From assembly GCF_900105945.1 (NCBI RefSeq), contig NZ_FNSO01000004.1, positions 558,001-622,000 of the forward strand: 64,000 bases of DNA, read 5' to 3'. The first letter of the stretch is position 1, and every line of letters starts with the position of its first letter. Made by a program: the position numbers and the translations under genes. The notes beneath the pieces were generated by a model. The model was not told the origin of the DNA, searched no databases, and saw nothing but the letters and a program-made list of their open reading frames with translations. This DNA comes from Amycolatopsis tolypomycina (lineage in GTDB: Bacteria; Actinomycetota; Actinomycetes; Mycobacteriales; Pseudonocardiaceae). Shown piece by piece: positions 18,051-26,684 of this stretch.

Positions 18051-18899
18051 ATGACCGCAGGCCCGCACGTGACCGAAGCCGCCGGAGTGAGCACTCACGG
18101 TGAGGCTGGCGCGCCCGCGGAAACCCGCGCCGGCTACGACGTCGACGCCGGGATCGCGGCTCTGTGGCAGCAGTTCGCCGACAGTCCGGACCAGGCGTCG
18201 CGCGATCGGCTCGTGCTCCACTACGCCCCGCTGGTCAAGTACGTCGCCGGGCGGGTCGGCACCGGCCTGCCCACCCACATCGACGTGGGCGACCTCGTGC
18301 AGTCGGGCATCTTCGGGCTCGTCGACGCGATCGAGAAGTTCGACCCCGAGCGCGGCCTGCGCTTCGAGACCTACGCGATGCAGCGCATCCGCGGCGCGAT
18401 CCTCGACGACCTCCGTTCGCAGGACTGGGTGCCCCGTGCGGTCCGCAGCAAGGCGAAGGAGGCGGAACGCGCGATGGAGCGCCTCGGCGCCCGCCTGCAC
18501 CGCACCCCGACCGACGCGGAGCTCGCCGCCGAACTCGGCATCGGCCTCGACGACCTGCGCGACTTCTACGGCCAGCTGCAGCTCACCAGCGTCGTCGCGC
18601 TGGAGGACCTGGTGGCCGCGGGCAAGGACAGCGGCTCACTGGTCGACACGCTGCCCGACGACGACGCCGTCGACCCGGTCGCGGTGCTCGTCGACCAGGA
18701 CAACCGCCGCCAGCTCGCCCAGGCGATCGCGCAGCTGACCGAGCGGGACAAGATCGTGGTCAGCCTCTACTACTTCGAGAGCCTGACCCTCGCCGAGATC
18801 GGCAAGGTCCTCGGCGTCACGGAGTCGCGGGTCAGCCAGCTGCACACGCGGGCGGTCATGCGGCTGCGCGCCAAGCTGGTCGAGCAGACCGGCACCTGA
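18051..18899 (+). CDS. whiG: WhiG/FliA-type RNA polymerase sigma factor
   Basis: The 282-residue group 3 sigma factor shows region 2 (HYAPLVKYVAGRVGTGLPTHIDVGDLVQSGIFGLVDAIEKF, RFETYAMQRIRGAILDDLR), region 3 and region 4.2 (LTLAEIGKVLGVTESRVSQLHTRAV). The closest relatives are Streptomyces WhiG, which drives early sporulation genes, and the flagellar FliA; no flagellar genes are nearby, so WhiG is preferred. The frame is open back to ATG 17916, overlapping xerC. I chose ATG 18051 because the upstream codons are His/Pro-rich and have weaker G/C bias. Its TGA abuts the stop of the convergent M23 gene (TGATCA). Confidence 0.88.
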   Translation: MTAGPHVTEAAGVSTHGEAGAPAETRAGYDVDAGIAALWQQFADSPDQASRDRLVLHYAPLVKYVAGRVGTGLPTHIDVGDLVQSGIFGLVDAIEKFDPERGLRFETYAMQRIRGAILDDLRSQDWVPRAVRSKAKEAERAMERLGARLHRTPTDAELAAELGIGLDDLRDFYGQLQLTSVVALEDLVAAGKDSGSLVDTLPDDDAVDPVAVLVDQDNRRQLAQAIAQLTERDKIVVSLYYFESLTLAEIGKVLGVTESRVSQLHTRAVMRLRAKLVEQTGT

Positions 18900-20120
18900 T
18901 CACCGACCACCTCCCCACGGCTTGAGCCGGTACTCGCCGGCCTCGCCGGTCAGGGCGAGGGGATCGACGTACTCCTCGCCCCGCCGCACGCCCCAGTGCA
19001 GGCACGCCGCCACCGCGCAGCCGGGATGCCCGGCGAGGACGGTGCCGAGCACCTGGCCCCGGTAGACCTGCTCGCCCACGGCCACCTTCGCCGCGACGGG
19101 CTCGTAGGTGGTCCGCAGCCCACCGTCGTGATCGACGGAGAGCACGGGCCGCCCACCGACCAATCCGGCGAACACGACGACGCCCGCATCGGCGGCCAGC
19201 ACGTCCTGCCCGGGCACGGCGGCCAGGTCGACTCCGCGATGCCCGGGACCGAACGGTGTTTCGGGGGCGTCGAAGTACTTCGTGATCACCGGAACGGGTG
19301 ATAGGGGCCAGGAGAGCCGCGCATGCCGCACGGCGCGCGAGCCGCCCGGGCCAGGCCCGGGGGCAGCCGAGGGTGGCCACGCCGGAGCGATCATGAGCGC
19401 GACCGCCCACGGCACGGCCTGCCCGCGCACGGCACCGGGGAGGACCTCCGGTGCGGCCGGCGGGAAGTCGACGGTGGCGAGCCGACCGGCTCGAGGCTCG
19501 GCCGCGGTCCAGGTCGAGGTTGCAGGCGAGGCGAAGTCGCGCGCCCATGGCTCGGCCACCGCCGGCTCTGCGGGCCACCAGGTTGAGGTGGGCGCGTGCG
19601 CGGTGAGGTCGCCGGTCCGTGGCTCGGCCACCGCCGGCTCGGTGGGCCACCGGGAGTTCGTTGCGCGCCGGGTGAGGTCGGCTGTCCGTGGCTCGGCCAC
19701 CGCCGGCTCCGCGGGCCACCAGGGCGAGCCGATTGTGTGCGAGGCGAGGTCACGCGCCCGTGGCTCGGCCACCGCCGGCTCTGTCAGCCGCCCGTGCGAT
19801 TCCGCTGCCGCTGTGACCGGACCACCCGGATCACCTCGCCGAGGCTCGGCCCACGACCCGGCGCTCCACACACCCGCCTCGGGTGGTGCGAGGCCGCCCG
19901 TCCACTGCTCCGGTGCCGTTCGCGCCGGGCTGGATCCGGCCGCACCTGTCCACAGCTTCGCCGCCGATGCCGGCACCTCGCCTCGCCCAGCCGCCGAGCC
20001 CGGCGCGCCGACACTCGTCTCTCCGCTCGCGAACCCACCTCCCAAAACCGTCATGACCAGGGCAAACGTGCCCCATAACCACCCCGGCGCCCACGGCCGG
20101 GAACGCTTGATCGACTCCAT
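18900..20120 (-). CDS. M23-family peptidase-like secreted protein with proline-rich repeats
   Basis: The 406-residue product begins with a positively charged segment and a hydrophobic stretch (GWLWGTFALVMTVLGGGFA), so it is exported or membrane anchored. Residues ~110-225 are a Pro/Ala/Glu-rich linker with at least four repeats around TEPAVAEPR. The C-terminal ~140 residues are a LytM/M23 domain with GPGHRGVDLAAVPGQDVLA, but the usual HxH reads CLHWG. The first histidine is Cys, so zinc binding and endopeptidase activity are doubtful. It is convergent with whiG and divergent from rpsB, the same neighbourhood as mycobacterial Rv2891 (from memory). Confidence 0.85.
   Translation of the reverse strand: MESIKRSRPWAPGWLWGTFALVMTVLGGGFASGETSVGAPGSAAGRGEVPASAAKLWTGAAGSSPARTAPEQWTGGLAPPEAGVWSAGSWAEPRRGDPGGPVTAAAESHGRLTEPAVAEPRARDLASHTIGSPWWPAEPAVAEPRTADLTRRATNSRWPTEPAVAEPRTGDLTAHAPTSTWWPAEPAVAEPWARDFASPATSTWTAAEPRAGRLATVDFPPAAPEVLPGAVRGQAVPWAVALMIAPAWPPSAAPGPGPGGSRAVRHARLSWPLSPVPVITKYFDAPETPFGPGHRGVDLAAVPGQDVLAADAGVVVFAGLVGGRPVLSVDHDGGLRTTYEPVAAKVAVGEQVYRGQVLGTVLAGHPGCAVAACLHWGVRRGEEYVDPLALTGEAGEYRLKPWGGGR
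19549..19790 (-). repeat. ~72-bp degenerate tandem repeat inside the M23 gene
   Basis: The string GGCTCGGCCACCGCCGGCTC and its near-copies start at 19549, 19621, 19690 and 19762, at spacings of 72, 69 and 72 bp. On the coding strand each encodes (T/A)EPAVAEP plus a variable 15-residue spacer. In-frame spacing differences show the copy number evolves under reading-frame constraint. Confidence 0.85.
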
Positions 20121-20170
20121 GTCTCCAGACTGCGGTACCCCGATGCCTCGTGGGCCGCCGTCGCCGAATC

Positions 20171-20198
20171 TGTGGATAACCGGACCCGATGTGGACAA
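20171..20198 (-). promoter_or_regulatory. Pair of inverted-orientation DnaA boxes
   Basis: TGTGGATAA (20171-20179, reverse complement of TTATCCACA) and TGTGGACAA (20190-20198, reverse complement of TTGTCCACA) are 19 bp apart. Both are perfect matches to DnaA-box consensus forms. They sit between the M23 gene and the rpsB promoter. Confidence 0.6.
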
Positions 20199-20246
20199 CT
20201 GCGTCGTCCGGTGGCCGCCGGTGGGGGAGGGGGTGGTGGGAGGGGG

Positions 20247-20252
20247 TAGAAT
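20247..20252 (+). promoter_or_regulatory. Candidate rpsB-tsf -10 element
   Basis: TAGAAT is five of six to TATAAT and lies 234 nt before the rpsB start, after a G-rich tract. No clear -35 is seen 17 bp upstream. Confidence 0.45.
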
Positions 20253-20485
20253 CTTCTGCGCAGTCCGTTTCAGCGGGCTGACTTCGCGTGCACGTGCGCG
20301 TTTCCCCTTCTGGACACAGCCGGGGGAGCGCACGGGGTCCGGCGGTCTTCGGGAGTTCTCACTCGCGGGGTCCGGGCACCGGCGCGGGCACCAGGGCGAA
20401 CGGCCACCCGGCCGCGAGCGACAACCGAGCAGCGCGTCCGGCCGAGGCAGGGCGCGCACTACACAGAAGAGGTGTGATTCCGGCA

Positions 20486-21346
20486 ATGGCCGTCGTCACC
20501 ATGAAGCAGCTGCTCGACAGCGGCGTGCACTTCGGGCACCAGACCCGCCGGTGGAACCCGAAGATGAAGCGCTACATCTTCACCGAGCGCAACGGCATCT
20601 ACATCATCGACCTGCAGCAGACGCTGACCTACATCGACCGTGCGTACGAGTTCATCAAGGAGACCGTCGCGCACGGCGGCACCATCATGTTCGTCGGCAC
20701 CAAGAAGCAGGCTCAGGAAGCCATCGCCAACGAGGCCGCGCGCGTGGGCATGCCCTACGTCAACCAGCGCTGGCTCGGCGGCATGCTGACCAACTTCCAG
20801 ACCGTGCACAAGCGCCTCCTCCGTCTCAAGGAGCTCGAGGCCCAGGAGCAGACCGGTGGCTTCACCGGCCTCACCAAGCGCGAGATCCTGACGCTGACCC
20901 GCGAGAAGGAAAAGCTGGAGAAGACCCTCGGCGGTATCCGCGACATGGCCAAGGTGCCGAGCGCGGTGTGGATCGTCGACACCAAGAAGGAGCACATCGC
21001 CGTCGGCGAGGCTCGGAAGCTGAACATCCCGGTCGTCGCGATCCTGGACACCAACTGCGACCCGGACGAGGTCGACTACCCGATCCCGGGCAACGACGAC
21101 GCCATCCGCTCGGCCGCGCTGCTGACCAAGGTCGTCGCCGAGGCCGCGGCCGCCGGTCTGATGGCGCGCTCCAGCCGCAACGGTGCTTCGGCCGACGCGA
21201 AGCCGGAGCCGGGTGTCGCCGCGGACGAGCCGCTGGCCGAGTGGGAGAAGGAGCTGCTCGCCGGCTCCGAGACCGCCGCCGCCGACGCGAACGAGGCCGC
21301 TGCCGCGACCGAGGCCGCCACCGAGCAGGCGACCGCCTCCTCCTGA
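20486..21346 (+). CDS. rpsB: 30S ribosomal protein S2
   Basis: The 286-residue S2 has the diagnostic start [20 protein letters not shown], the Rossmann-like core ([73 protein letters not shown]) and an Ala/Glu-rich C-terminal tail, longer than in E. coli. ATG 20486 is fixed by homology; upstream frame sequence is not S2-like. It is followed by tsf at 88 bp, the near-universal rpsB-tsf pair. Confidence 0.97.
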   Translation: MAVVTMKQLLDSGVHFGHQTRRWNPKMKRYIFTERNGIYIIDLQQTLTYIDRAYEFIKETVAHGGTIMFVGTKKQAQEAIANEAARVGMPYVNQRWLGGMLTNFQTVHKRLLRLKELEAQEQTGGFTGLTKREILTLTREKEKLEKTLGGIRDMAKVPSAVWIVDTKKEHIAVGEARKLNIPVVAILDTNCDPDEVDYPIPGNDDAIRSAALLTKVVAEAAAAGLMARSSRNGASADAKPEPGVAADEPLAEWEKELLAGSETAAADANEAAAATEAATEQATASS

Positions 21347-21434
21347 TGCTCCACCGCCCGTGCGGCCGGCCCTCGTGGCCGGCCGCACCGGCGTAGCAAC
21401 CCACAGATTTCCTGCAAAGGACGGATTTACCAGA

Positions 21435-22250
21435 ATGGCGAACTACACCGCCGCTGACGTGAAGCGCCTGCGCGAGATGACCGGCGCCGGCATGATGGAC
21501 TGCAAGAAGGCCCTCGAGGAGAACGGCGGCGACTTCGACAAGGCCGTCGAGTTCCTCCGCATCAAGGGCGCCAAGGACGTCGGCAAGCGCGCCGAGCGCG
21601 CCACCGCCGAGGGCCTGGTCACCGGCGACGGCGGCGTCCTCATCGAGCTCGACTCCGAGACCGACTTCGTCGCGAAGAACGCCGACTTCCAGGCGCTCGC
21701 CGCGAAGATCGTCGAGGTCGCGAAGACCCTCAAGACCTCCGACGTCGAGGCGCTGAAGGGTGCCGAGCTCGACGGCAAGACCGTCAACGAGGTCGTCCAG
21801 GAGCTGTCGGCCCGCATCGGCGAGAAGCTCGAGCTGCGCCGCGTCGTGGCCTTCGAGGGCCAGACCGCCACCTACCTGCACCGTCGCGGCTCCGACCTGC
21901 CGCCGGCCGTCGGCGTGCTCGTCGAGTTCACCGGTGACGACGCCGAAGCCGCCCGCGGTGCCGCCATGCAGGTCGCCGCGCTGCGCGCGAAGTACCTGAC
22001 CCGCGAGGAGGTGCCGGCCGAGATCGTCGAGAACGAGCGCCGCATCGCCGAGCAGACCGCCCGCGAGGAAGGCAAGCCGGAGCAGGCCATGCCGAAGATC
22101 ATCGAGGGCAAGGTCAACGCCTACTACAAGGACAACGTCCTGCTCGAGCAGCCGTCGGTCAAGGACAACAAGAAGACCGTCAAGGCCCTGCTCGACGAGG
22201 CCGGCGTGACGCTAACCCGCTTCGCGCGCTTCGAGGTCGGCCAGGCCTGA
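21435..22250 (+). CDS. tsf: Elongation factor Ts
   Basis: EF-Ts is the guanine-nucleotide exchange factor for EF-Tu. The 271-residue protein has the UBA-like N-terminal domain ([27 protein letters not shown]), the switch motif TDFVAKN, and a complete dimerisation core ending [31 protein letters not shown] lies about 15 nt before ATG 21435. A 13-bp hairpin follows, closing the rpsB-tsf unit. Confidence 0.97.
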   Translation: MANYTAADVKRLREMTGAGMMDCKKALEENGGDFDKAVEFLRIKGAKDVGKRAERATAEGLVTGDGGVLIELDSETDFVAKNADFQALAAKIVEVAKTLKTSDVEALKGAELDGKTVNEVVQELSARIGEKLELRRVVAFEGQTATYLHRRGSDLPPAVGVLVEFTGDDAEAARGAAMQVAALRAKYLTREEVPAEIVENERRIAEQTAREEGKPEQAMPKIIEGKVNAYYKDNVLLEQPSVKDNKKTVKALLDEAGVTLTRFARFEVGQA

Positions 22251-22279
22251 GGTCAGGCCAGGGCGTAGGTTTCACACCC

Positions 22280-22318
22280 ACAGTGCCCCGTCTCCGTCCA
22301 TCGGGGACGGGGCACTGT
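22280..22318 (+). terminator. Hairpin terminator after tsf
   Basis: ACAGTGCCCCGTC (22280-22292) pairs perfectly with GACGGGGCACTGT (22306-22318), 13 bp around a 13-nt loop, 30 nt after the tsf stop and 49 nt before pyrH. There is no U-tract. Confidence 0.75.
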
Positions 22319-22366
22319 CGGGTCCGGAGAAGAAAAGCACGCTCGAGGGCGTAGGAGGCGACATAG

Positions 22367-23110
22367 ATGGGTGACCGGGTCGAAGGTGGCTACCGGCGGG
22401 TGCTGCTGAAACTGGGCGGCGAGATGTTCGGCGGTGGTTCGATCGGCGTCGATCCGGACGTCGTCCACTCGGTCGCGCAGCAGATCGCCGACGTCGCCCG
22501 CACCGGTGTCCAGGTCGCGGTCGTGATCGGCGGCGGCAACTACTTCCGGGGCGCGGAGCTGTCGCAGCGCGGCATGGACCGCGACCGCGCCGACTACATG
22601 GCGATGCTGGGCACCGTGATGAACTGCCTGGCGCTGCAGGACTTCCTGGAGAAGGAGGGCCTGCCCACCCGCGTGCAGACCGCCATCACGATGGGCCAGG
22701 TCGCCGAGCCCTACATCCCGCGCCGCGCCGAGCGGCACCTGGAGAAGGGCCGCGTCGTGATCTTCGGCGCCGGGGTCGGCATGCCGTACTTCTCCACCGA
22801 CACCGCGGCCGCGCAGCGGGCGCTCGAGCTGGGCTGCGAGGCCGTGCTGATGGCGAAGGCCGTCGACGGCGTCTACACCGCGGACCCGAAGGCCGACCCC
22901 ACCGCCGAGATGTTCCGCGAGATCACCCACCGCGAGGTGCTGGAGCGGGACCTCAAGGTCGCCGACGCGACGGCGTTCAGCCTCTGCATGGACAACAACA
23001 TGCCGATCATCGTGTTCAACCTGCTCACCGAGGGGAACATCGCCCGCGCGGTGAGTGGTGAAAGAATCGGCACGTTGGTCAGCACCCCCACTGCCGGGGT
23101 GCCGGCCTAG
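22367..23110 (+). CDS. pyrH: UMP kinase
   Basis: PyrH phosphorylates UMP to UDP. The 247-residue amino-acid-kinase-fold protein shows [14 protein letters not shown], the [14 protein letters not shown] loop, [17 protein letters not shown], the uridylate-binding [22 protein letters not shown] and [14 protein letters not shown]. It lacks an extra regulatory domain, as expected; bacterial PyrH is typically a GTP-activated, UTP-inhibited hexamer. It lies in the conserved order tsf-pyrH-frr-cdsA. Confidence 0.97.
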   Translation: MGDRVEGGYRRVLLKLGGEMFGGGSIGVDPDVVHSVAQQIADVARTGVQVAVVIGGGNYFRGAELSQRGMDRDRADYMAMLGTVMNCLALQDFLEKEGLPTRVQTAITMGQVAEPYIPRRAERHLEKGRVVIFGAGVGMPYFSTDTAAAQRALELGCEAVLMAKAVDGVYTADPKADPTAEMFREITHREVLERDLKVADATAFSLCMDNNMPIIVFNLLTEGNIARAVSGERIGTLVSTPTAGVPA

Positions 23111-23158
23111 ACCTGCTGGGATCAGCAAGCGCCACCCATCACAACTACGGGAGTGACC

Positions 23159-23716
23159 GTGATCGACGAGACCCTCCTCGATGCCGAGGAGAAGATGGAA
23201 AAAGCGGTGTCCGTCGCCAAGGACGAGCTGCAGTCGGTTCGCACCGGCCGGGCTTCGTCGGCGATGTTCTCGCGGATCGTCGTCGAGTACTACGGCTCGC
23301 CGACCCCGCTCAACCAGCTGGCCAGCGTGAACGTGCCGGAAGCCCGCATGGCGCTCATCAAGCCGTACGACCAGTCGCAGCTCGGCGCGATCGAGAAGGC
23401 GATCCGGGAGTCGGACCTCGGGGTCAACCCGAGCAACGACGGTCAGGTCATCCGCATCGTCATCCCGCAGCTCACCGAGGAGCGGCGCAAGGAGATGGTG
23501 AAGGTCGCCAAGGGCAAGGGCGAGGACGCCCGCGTCTCGATCCGCAGCGTCCGGCGCAAGGCCAAGGACGAGCTCGACCGCATCGCCAAGGACGGCGAAG
23601 CCGGTGAGGACGACGTCGCGCGCGCGGAGAAGGAACTGCAGAACCTGACCGACACCTACGTGCACAAGGTCGACGAGCTGGTCAAGCACAAGGAAGCCGA
23701 GCTGCTCGAGGTCTGA
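23159..23716 (+). CDS. frr: Ribosome recycling factor
   Basis: RRF splits post-termination ribosomes with EF-G. The 185-residue product begins [24 protein letters not shown] and contains [48 protein letters not shown] and the C-terminal [16 protein letters not shown] chose GTG 23159 rather than GTG 23153: GGGAG at 23149-23153 then has a 5-nt spacer, and homologues begin at this residue. Its stop overlaps the cdsA start (TGATG). Confidence 0.96.
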   Translation: MIDETLLDAEEKMEKAVSVAKDELQSVRTGRASSAMFSRIVVEYYGSPTPLNQLASVNVPEARMALIKPYDQSQLGAIEKAIRESDLGVNPSNDGQVIRIVIPQLTEERRKEMVKVAKGKGEDARVSIRSVRRKAKDELDRIAKDGEAGEDDVARAEKELQNLTDTYVHKVDELVKHKEAELLEV

Positions 23717-24918
23717 TGGCACAGGTGAGCGAGGAACGCGAGGACCGGGTGGACGCCACCGGAGCACACCCGGCGGCCGCGCCCGGGACGCCGGAGCCGG
23801 GTGACGCCGGCACCCCGGCCACGCCGGAGTTTCCGGGAACCGCCGGGGCTTCGGCGACCTCGGAAACTCCGCACGCGGCGGGGACGCCGGTCGTGCCGGA
23901 GACGCCGGGCACCGGCGAGGCGGCGCGGTTGTCGGCCGCCGGCACCGCCGCGGCGGAGACGCCGGCGGCCTCGCGGACCGATGAGGCCGGCGGCGCTTCA
24001 GCGGAAACGGCGGCGGCCTCGGCCAAGGGCGCGGCGGCGGAGACCTCGGCAGCCGCGGAGACGGGTGCGTCGGACACGCCGGCACCGCCGGAGGCCGTCA
24101 AGAAGGCCTCCAAGGCCGGCCGGAACCTGCCTGCGGCCATCGGGGTTGCGTTGCTGCTCGGTGCCGCGATCATCGTTTCCCTGCTCACCGTTCGCTACCT
24201 CTTCATCGGGATCATCGCGGTCGCGATCGCGGTCGGCACCTTCGAATTCGCCGGGGTGCTGCGCCGGGTCGCCGGTATCCGGGTCGCGGTGATCCCGGTG
24301 ATCGTCGGTGGGCAGGCGATGATCTGGCTGGCCTGGCCGTTCGGCCGGGAGGGCGCGCTCACCGCGTTCGTCCTCACCGTGCTCGCCTGCCTGCTCTGGC
24401 GGCTGCCCGGCGGTGCGAAGGGCTATCTGCGCGACATCAGCGCGTCCACCTTCGCCGCCGCCTACCTGCCGCTCTTCGCCGCCTTCGCGGCGATGCTCGT
24501 GCCGCCGGCGGACGGTGTCGGGCGTGTCCTCACCTTCCTGATCGGTGTCGTCGCGTCGGACACCGGGGGCTACATCGCCGGCGTGCTCGGTGGCAGGCAC
24601 CCGATGGCGCCTGCCATCAGCCCGAAGAAGACCTGGGAAGGCTTCGCGGGCTCGGTGATCGGCGGTGTCGTCGCCGGGGCGCTCACCCTCAGCCTGCTGC
24701 TCGACGGCCACGTCTGGCAGGGCGTGATCTTCGGTGTCGCCATCGTGCTCACCGCGACCCTCGGCGACCTCGTCGAGTCGCTGATCAAGCGCGACCTCGG
24801 CGTCAAGGACATGGGCACGCTGCTGCCCGGGCACGGCGGGATCATGGACCGCCTCGACTCGCTGCTGCCCTCGGCCGTCGTGTCCTGGCTGCTGCTTTCC
24901 GCTTTCGTTCCGGTCTAG
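23716..24918 (+). CDS. cdsA: Phosphatidate cytidylyltransferase with long N-terminal extension
   Basis: CdsA makes CDP-diacylglycerol for phospholipid synthesis in the membrane. The last ~270 residues carry the hydrophobic helices and the CDS signature (SPKKTWEGFAGS; LGDLVESLIKRDLGVKDMG; LPGHGGIMDRLDSLLP). The first ~130 residues are an Ala/Thr/Pro/Glu-rich disordered stretch with imperfect ETPxxAGTP- and PETPGT-like repeats, far longer than in E. coli CdsA. Its start overlaps the frr stop. Its TAG overlaps the convergent VOC gene's stop by the shared CTAG. Confidence 0.94.
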   Translation: MAQVSEEREDRVDATGAHPAAAPGTPEPGDAGTPATPEFPGTAGASATSETPHAAGTPVVPETPGTGEAARLSAAGTAAAETPAASRTDEAGGASAETAAASAKGAAAETSAAAETGASDTPAPPEAVKKASKAGRNLPAAIGVALLLGAAIIVSLLTVRYLFIGIIAVAIAVGTFEFAGVLRRVAGIRVAVIPVIVGGQAMIWLAWPFGREGALTAFVLTVLACLLWRLPGGAKGYLRDISASTFAAAYLPLFAAFAAMLVPPADGVGRVLTFLIGVVASDTGGYIAGVLGGRHPMAPAISPKKTWEGFAGSVIGGVVAGALTLSLLLDGHVWQGVIFGVAIVLTATLGDLVESLIKRDLGVKDMGTLLPGHGGIMDRLDSLLPSAVVSWLLLSAFVPV

Positions 24919-25760
24919 TCGTCGTACGGGTCGTCGACCTCGGCGCGGCCCCAGCCTTCCGTCACGCGCGAGTGGTCGATCACCGCGAAGACCGCGCCTT
25001 CCGGGTCGGCGAGGATCGACATCCGGCCGAACGGGGTGTCGTAGGGCTGGATCACCACCGTGCCGCCGTGCATGATCGCTTCGCCCGCGACCGCGTCGAC
25101 GCCGCGGGCCGGGTCGATGTCGAAGTACACGAGCCAGTGCGGCGGGGTGTCCCGGCTGTACTCCGAGCCCATCACGTACCGGTAGAGCACCGGCTCGTGC
25201 TCGATGAGCCATTCGACGTAGTCGAGCGTCTCGCCGTCGCCGATCTGATGGCTGCCGTAGGTGAACAGCTTGGTGTAGAAGTGATCCGCCGCGACGCCGT
25301 CGTGGGTGTTGAGGTCCGCGCCGCTGAAGGTGTTCGGGATGCCGGTGACGAACTCCCAGTTCGGCGGCACCTCCCAGAACACCACCGGCGCGCCGCACGC
25401 GTCGAGGGCGTGCATGATCGTGCCGCGGTCCGGGATGGCGACCGGCCCGAGGGTGATCCGCCCGCCGAGGTGCTCCACCCACTCGGCCGCGCTCGCCGTG
25501 TGCGGCACGGAGATGTGCGGCATCCAGCCCAGCGGGGCGCCCTGGGCCGCGCGGTAGAGCCCGCCGACGGGGACGGTGTTGAGCGCCGCGATGGCGTACC
25601 GGCCGTCGGAGGTCGCCGGGTCCCGTTGAGTGGTGTACTCCCAGCCGAAGAGGGCACCGTAGAATCGCTCCGCCACGGCCTGCTCGCGGCAGGCCAGCTC
25701 GATCCAGCACGGAATTCCGGCCGGAACCGGGGACGGGGTACTGGACGGGCCGATTGCCAT
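24915..25760 (-). CDS. VOC (glyoxalase/bleomycin resistance) family protein, two domains
   Basis: This 281-residue protein holds two tandem VOC modules. The first starts PCWIELACREQAVAERFYGALFGWEY and runs to DRGTIMHALDACGAPVVFWE. The second starts around ADHFYTKLFTYGSHQIGDGETLDY and ends PFGRMSILADPEGAVFAVID. Each has the expected metal-ligand-like His/Glu positions, but the substrate cannot be read from sequence. The start is ATG 25758-25760, with GGAGGAG upstream on the coding strand. A -10-like TAGAAT on the minus strand (25786-25791) probably drives it. It is convergent with cdsA and divergent from the methyltransferase. Confidence 0.85.
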   Translation of the reverse strand: MAIGPSSTPSPVPAGIPCWIELACREQAVAERFYGALFGWEYTTQRDPATSDGRYAIAALNTVPVGGLYRAAQGAPLGWMPHISVPHTASAAEWVEHLGGRITLGPVAIPDRGTIMHALDACGAPVVFWEVPPNWEFVTGIPNTFSGADLNTHDGVAADHFYTKLFTYGSHQIGDGETLDYVEWLIEHEPVLYRYVMGSEYSRDTPPHWLVYFDIDPARGVDAVAGEAIMHGGTVVIQPYDTPFGRMSILADPEGAVFAVIDHSRVTEGWGRAEVDDPYDD

Positions 25761-25785
25761 GGGTGCTCCTCCCGATACCCACCGG

Positions 25786-25791
25786 ATTCTA
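25786..25791 (-). promoter_or_regulatory. Candidate -10 for the VOC gene
   Basis: The minus strand reads TAGAAT, 25 nt before the ATG, leaving room for a Shine-Dalgarno leader (GGGAGGAGCACCC). No strong -35 is visible. Confidence 0.4.
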
Positions 25792-25874
25792 GGCGTGATC
25801 GGGGAGTTTTTCCGACAGGAATCCGCCACCGGGAGAGCACGGGCCGGCGACGAGGACCCGGAAGGAGCAGCGGG

Positions 25875-26684
25875 GTGCGGTGGTCGTCGCGGCGCGCGGA
25901 GGTCGTGCCCAGCCCCAACATCTGGTACTACCAGGCCGATTACGAGCTGGAGAACCGCGCGCAGGACAGTACCGGCGAGATCTGGCGCGTGCTGCGCGAG
26001 GAACACGACTGGACCGGCCGGGACGTGCTGGACGTCGGCTGTGGTGACGGGTTTCACTTGCCGCGCTTCGCCCGTGACGCGCGCTCGGTGCTCGGGGTGG
26101 AGCCGCACGAGCCGCTGGTGCGCAGTGCGCTGAAACGCATCGAGAGACTGTCGAACGTGGACGTCCGGCTGGGCCGGGCCCAGCGGCTGCCGGTCCGCAG
26201 CGCGAGCGTCGACGTCGTGCACGCGCGTACCGCGTACTTCTTCGGGCCCGGGTGTGAGCCGGGGCTGGCGGAGGCCGAGCGGGTGCTGCGGCCGGGCGGC
26301 GCGATCCTGATCGTCGACCTCGACGTGACGAGCGAGCCCTACGGCCGTTGGATGCGCGCCGATCTACCGCACTACGACCCGGCCGCCGTGGAACGGTTCT
26401 TCGCCAGGGCCGGCTTCGGCTGCCGCCGCGTGGCGACCGAATGGCGCTTCGCGACCGCCGCGGACCTCGAAGCGGTGCTGAAGATCGAGTTCAGCCGGCC
26501 GGTGGCCGAACAGGCGATCGCGGAGTCCTTGCAGCGTAACGGGAATCGCGGCGAAGACCTGACGCTGCCGGTGGGCTACCGCGTGCACGCGCGGATCAAG
26601 CCCACCGGCCTCGTCCTGCCAGGTCACTCGGCCGCCGCCTCGCCCGAAGCGGACTCGTCCTCGTCTTCGCCGAGGATGCCGTAG
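25875..26684 (+). CDS. Class I SAM-dependent methyltransferase
   Basis: The 269-residue Rossmann-fold methyltransferase has motif I VLDVGCGDGFHLPRFARD, an acidic motif II in VLGVEPHE, and post-I and motif III regions LPVRSASVDVVHARTAYFF and RVLRPGGAILIVDLDV. The pattern is of the UbiE/type 11 kind; the substrate is unknown. GTG 25875 has GAAGGAG with a 7-nt spacer. The last 61 bp overlap the 3' end of the convergent padR gene. The tail SAAASPEADSSSSSPRMP is simply the antisense of PadR's C-terminus, so the true functional end may be earlier. Confidence 0.85.
   Translation: MRWSSRRAEVVPSPNIWYYQADYELENRAQDSTGEIWRVLREEHDWTGRDVLDVGCGDGFHLPRFARDARSVLGVEPHEPLVRSALKRIERLSNVDVRLGRAQRLPVRSASVDVVHARTAYFFGPGCEPGLAEAERVLRPGGAILIVDLDVTSEPYGRWMRADLPHYDPAAVERFFARAGFGCRRVATEWRFATAADLEAVLKIEFSRPVAEQAIAESLQRNGNRGEDLTLPVGYRVHARIKPTGLVLPGHSAAASPEADSSSSSPRMP

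Larger units (their letters stand above)
20121..20485 (+). other. 365-bp divergent intergenic region upstream of rpsB
   Basis: It carries two DnaA-box-like sites (20171-20198), a G-rich tract (20219-20246), a -10-like TAGAAT (20247-20252) and a ~230-nt G/C-rich rpsB leader. Just after the -10, CAGTCCG and CGGGCTG can form a short hairpin. A long leader before rpsB is common because S2 autoregulates its operon in many bacteria. No small ORF with convincing coding bias was found. Confidence 0.5.

Noticed and set aside
19549..19790. CRISPR-like array from ~20-bp repeats at ~72-bp spacing
   Set aside because: Spacers are themselves similar, in frame and encode a protein linker; there are no cas genes.
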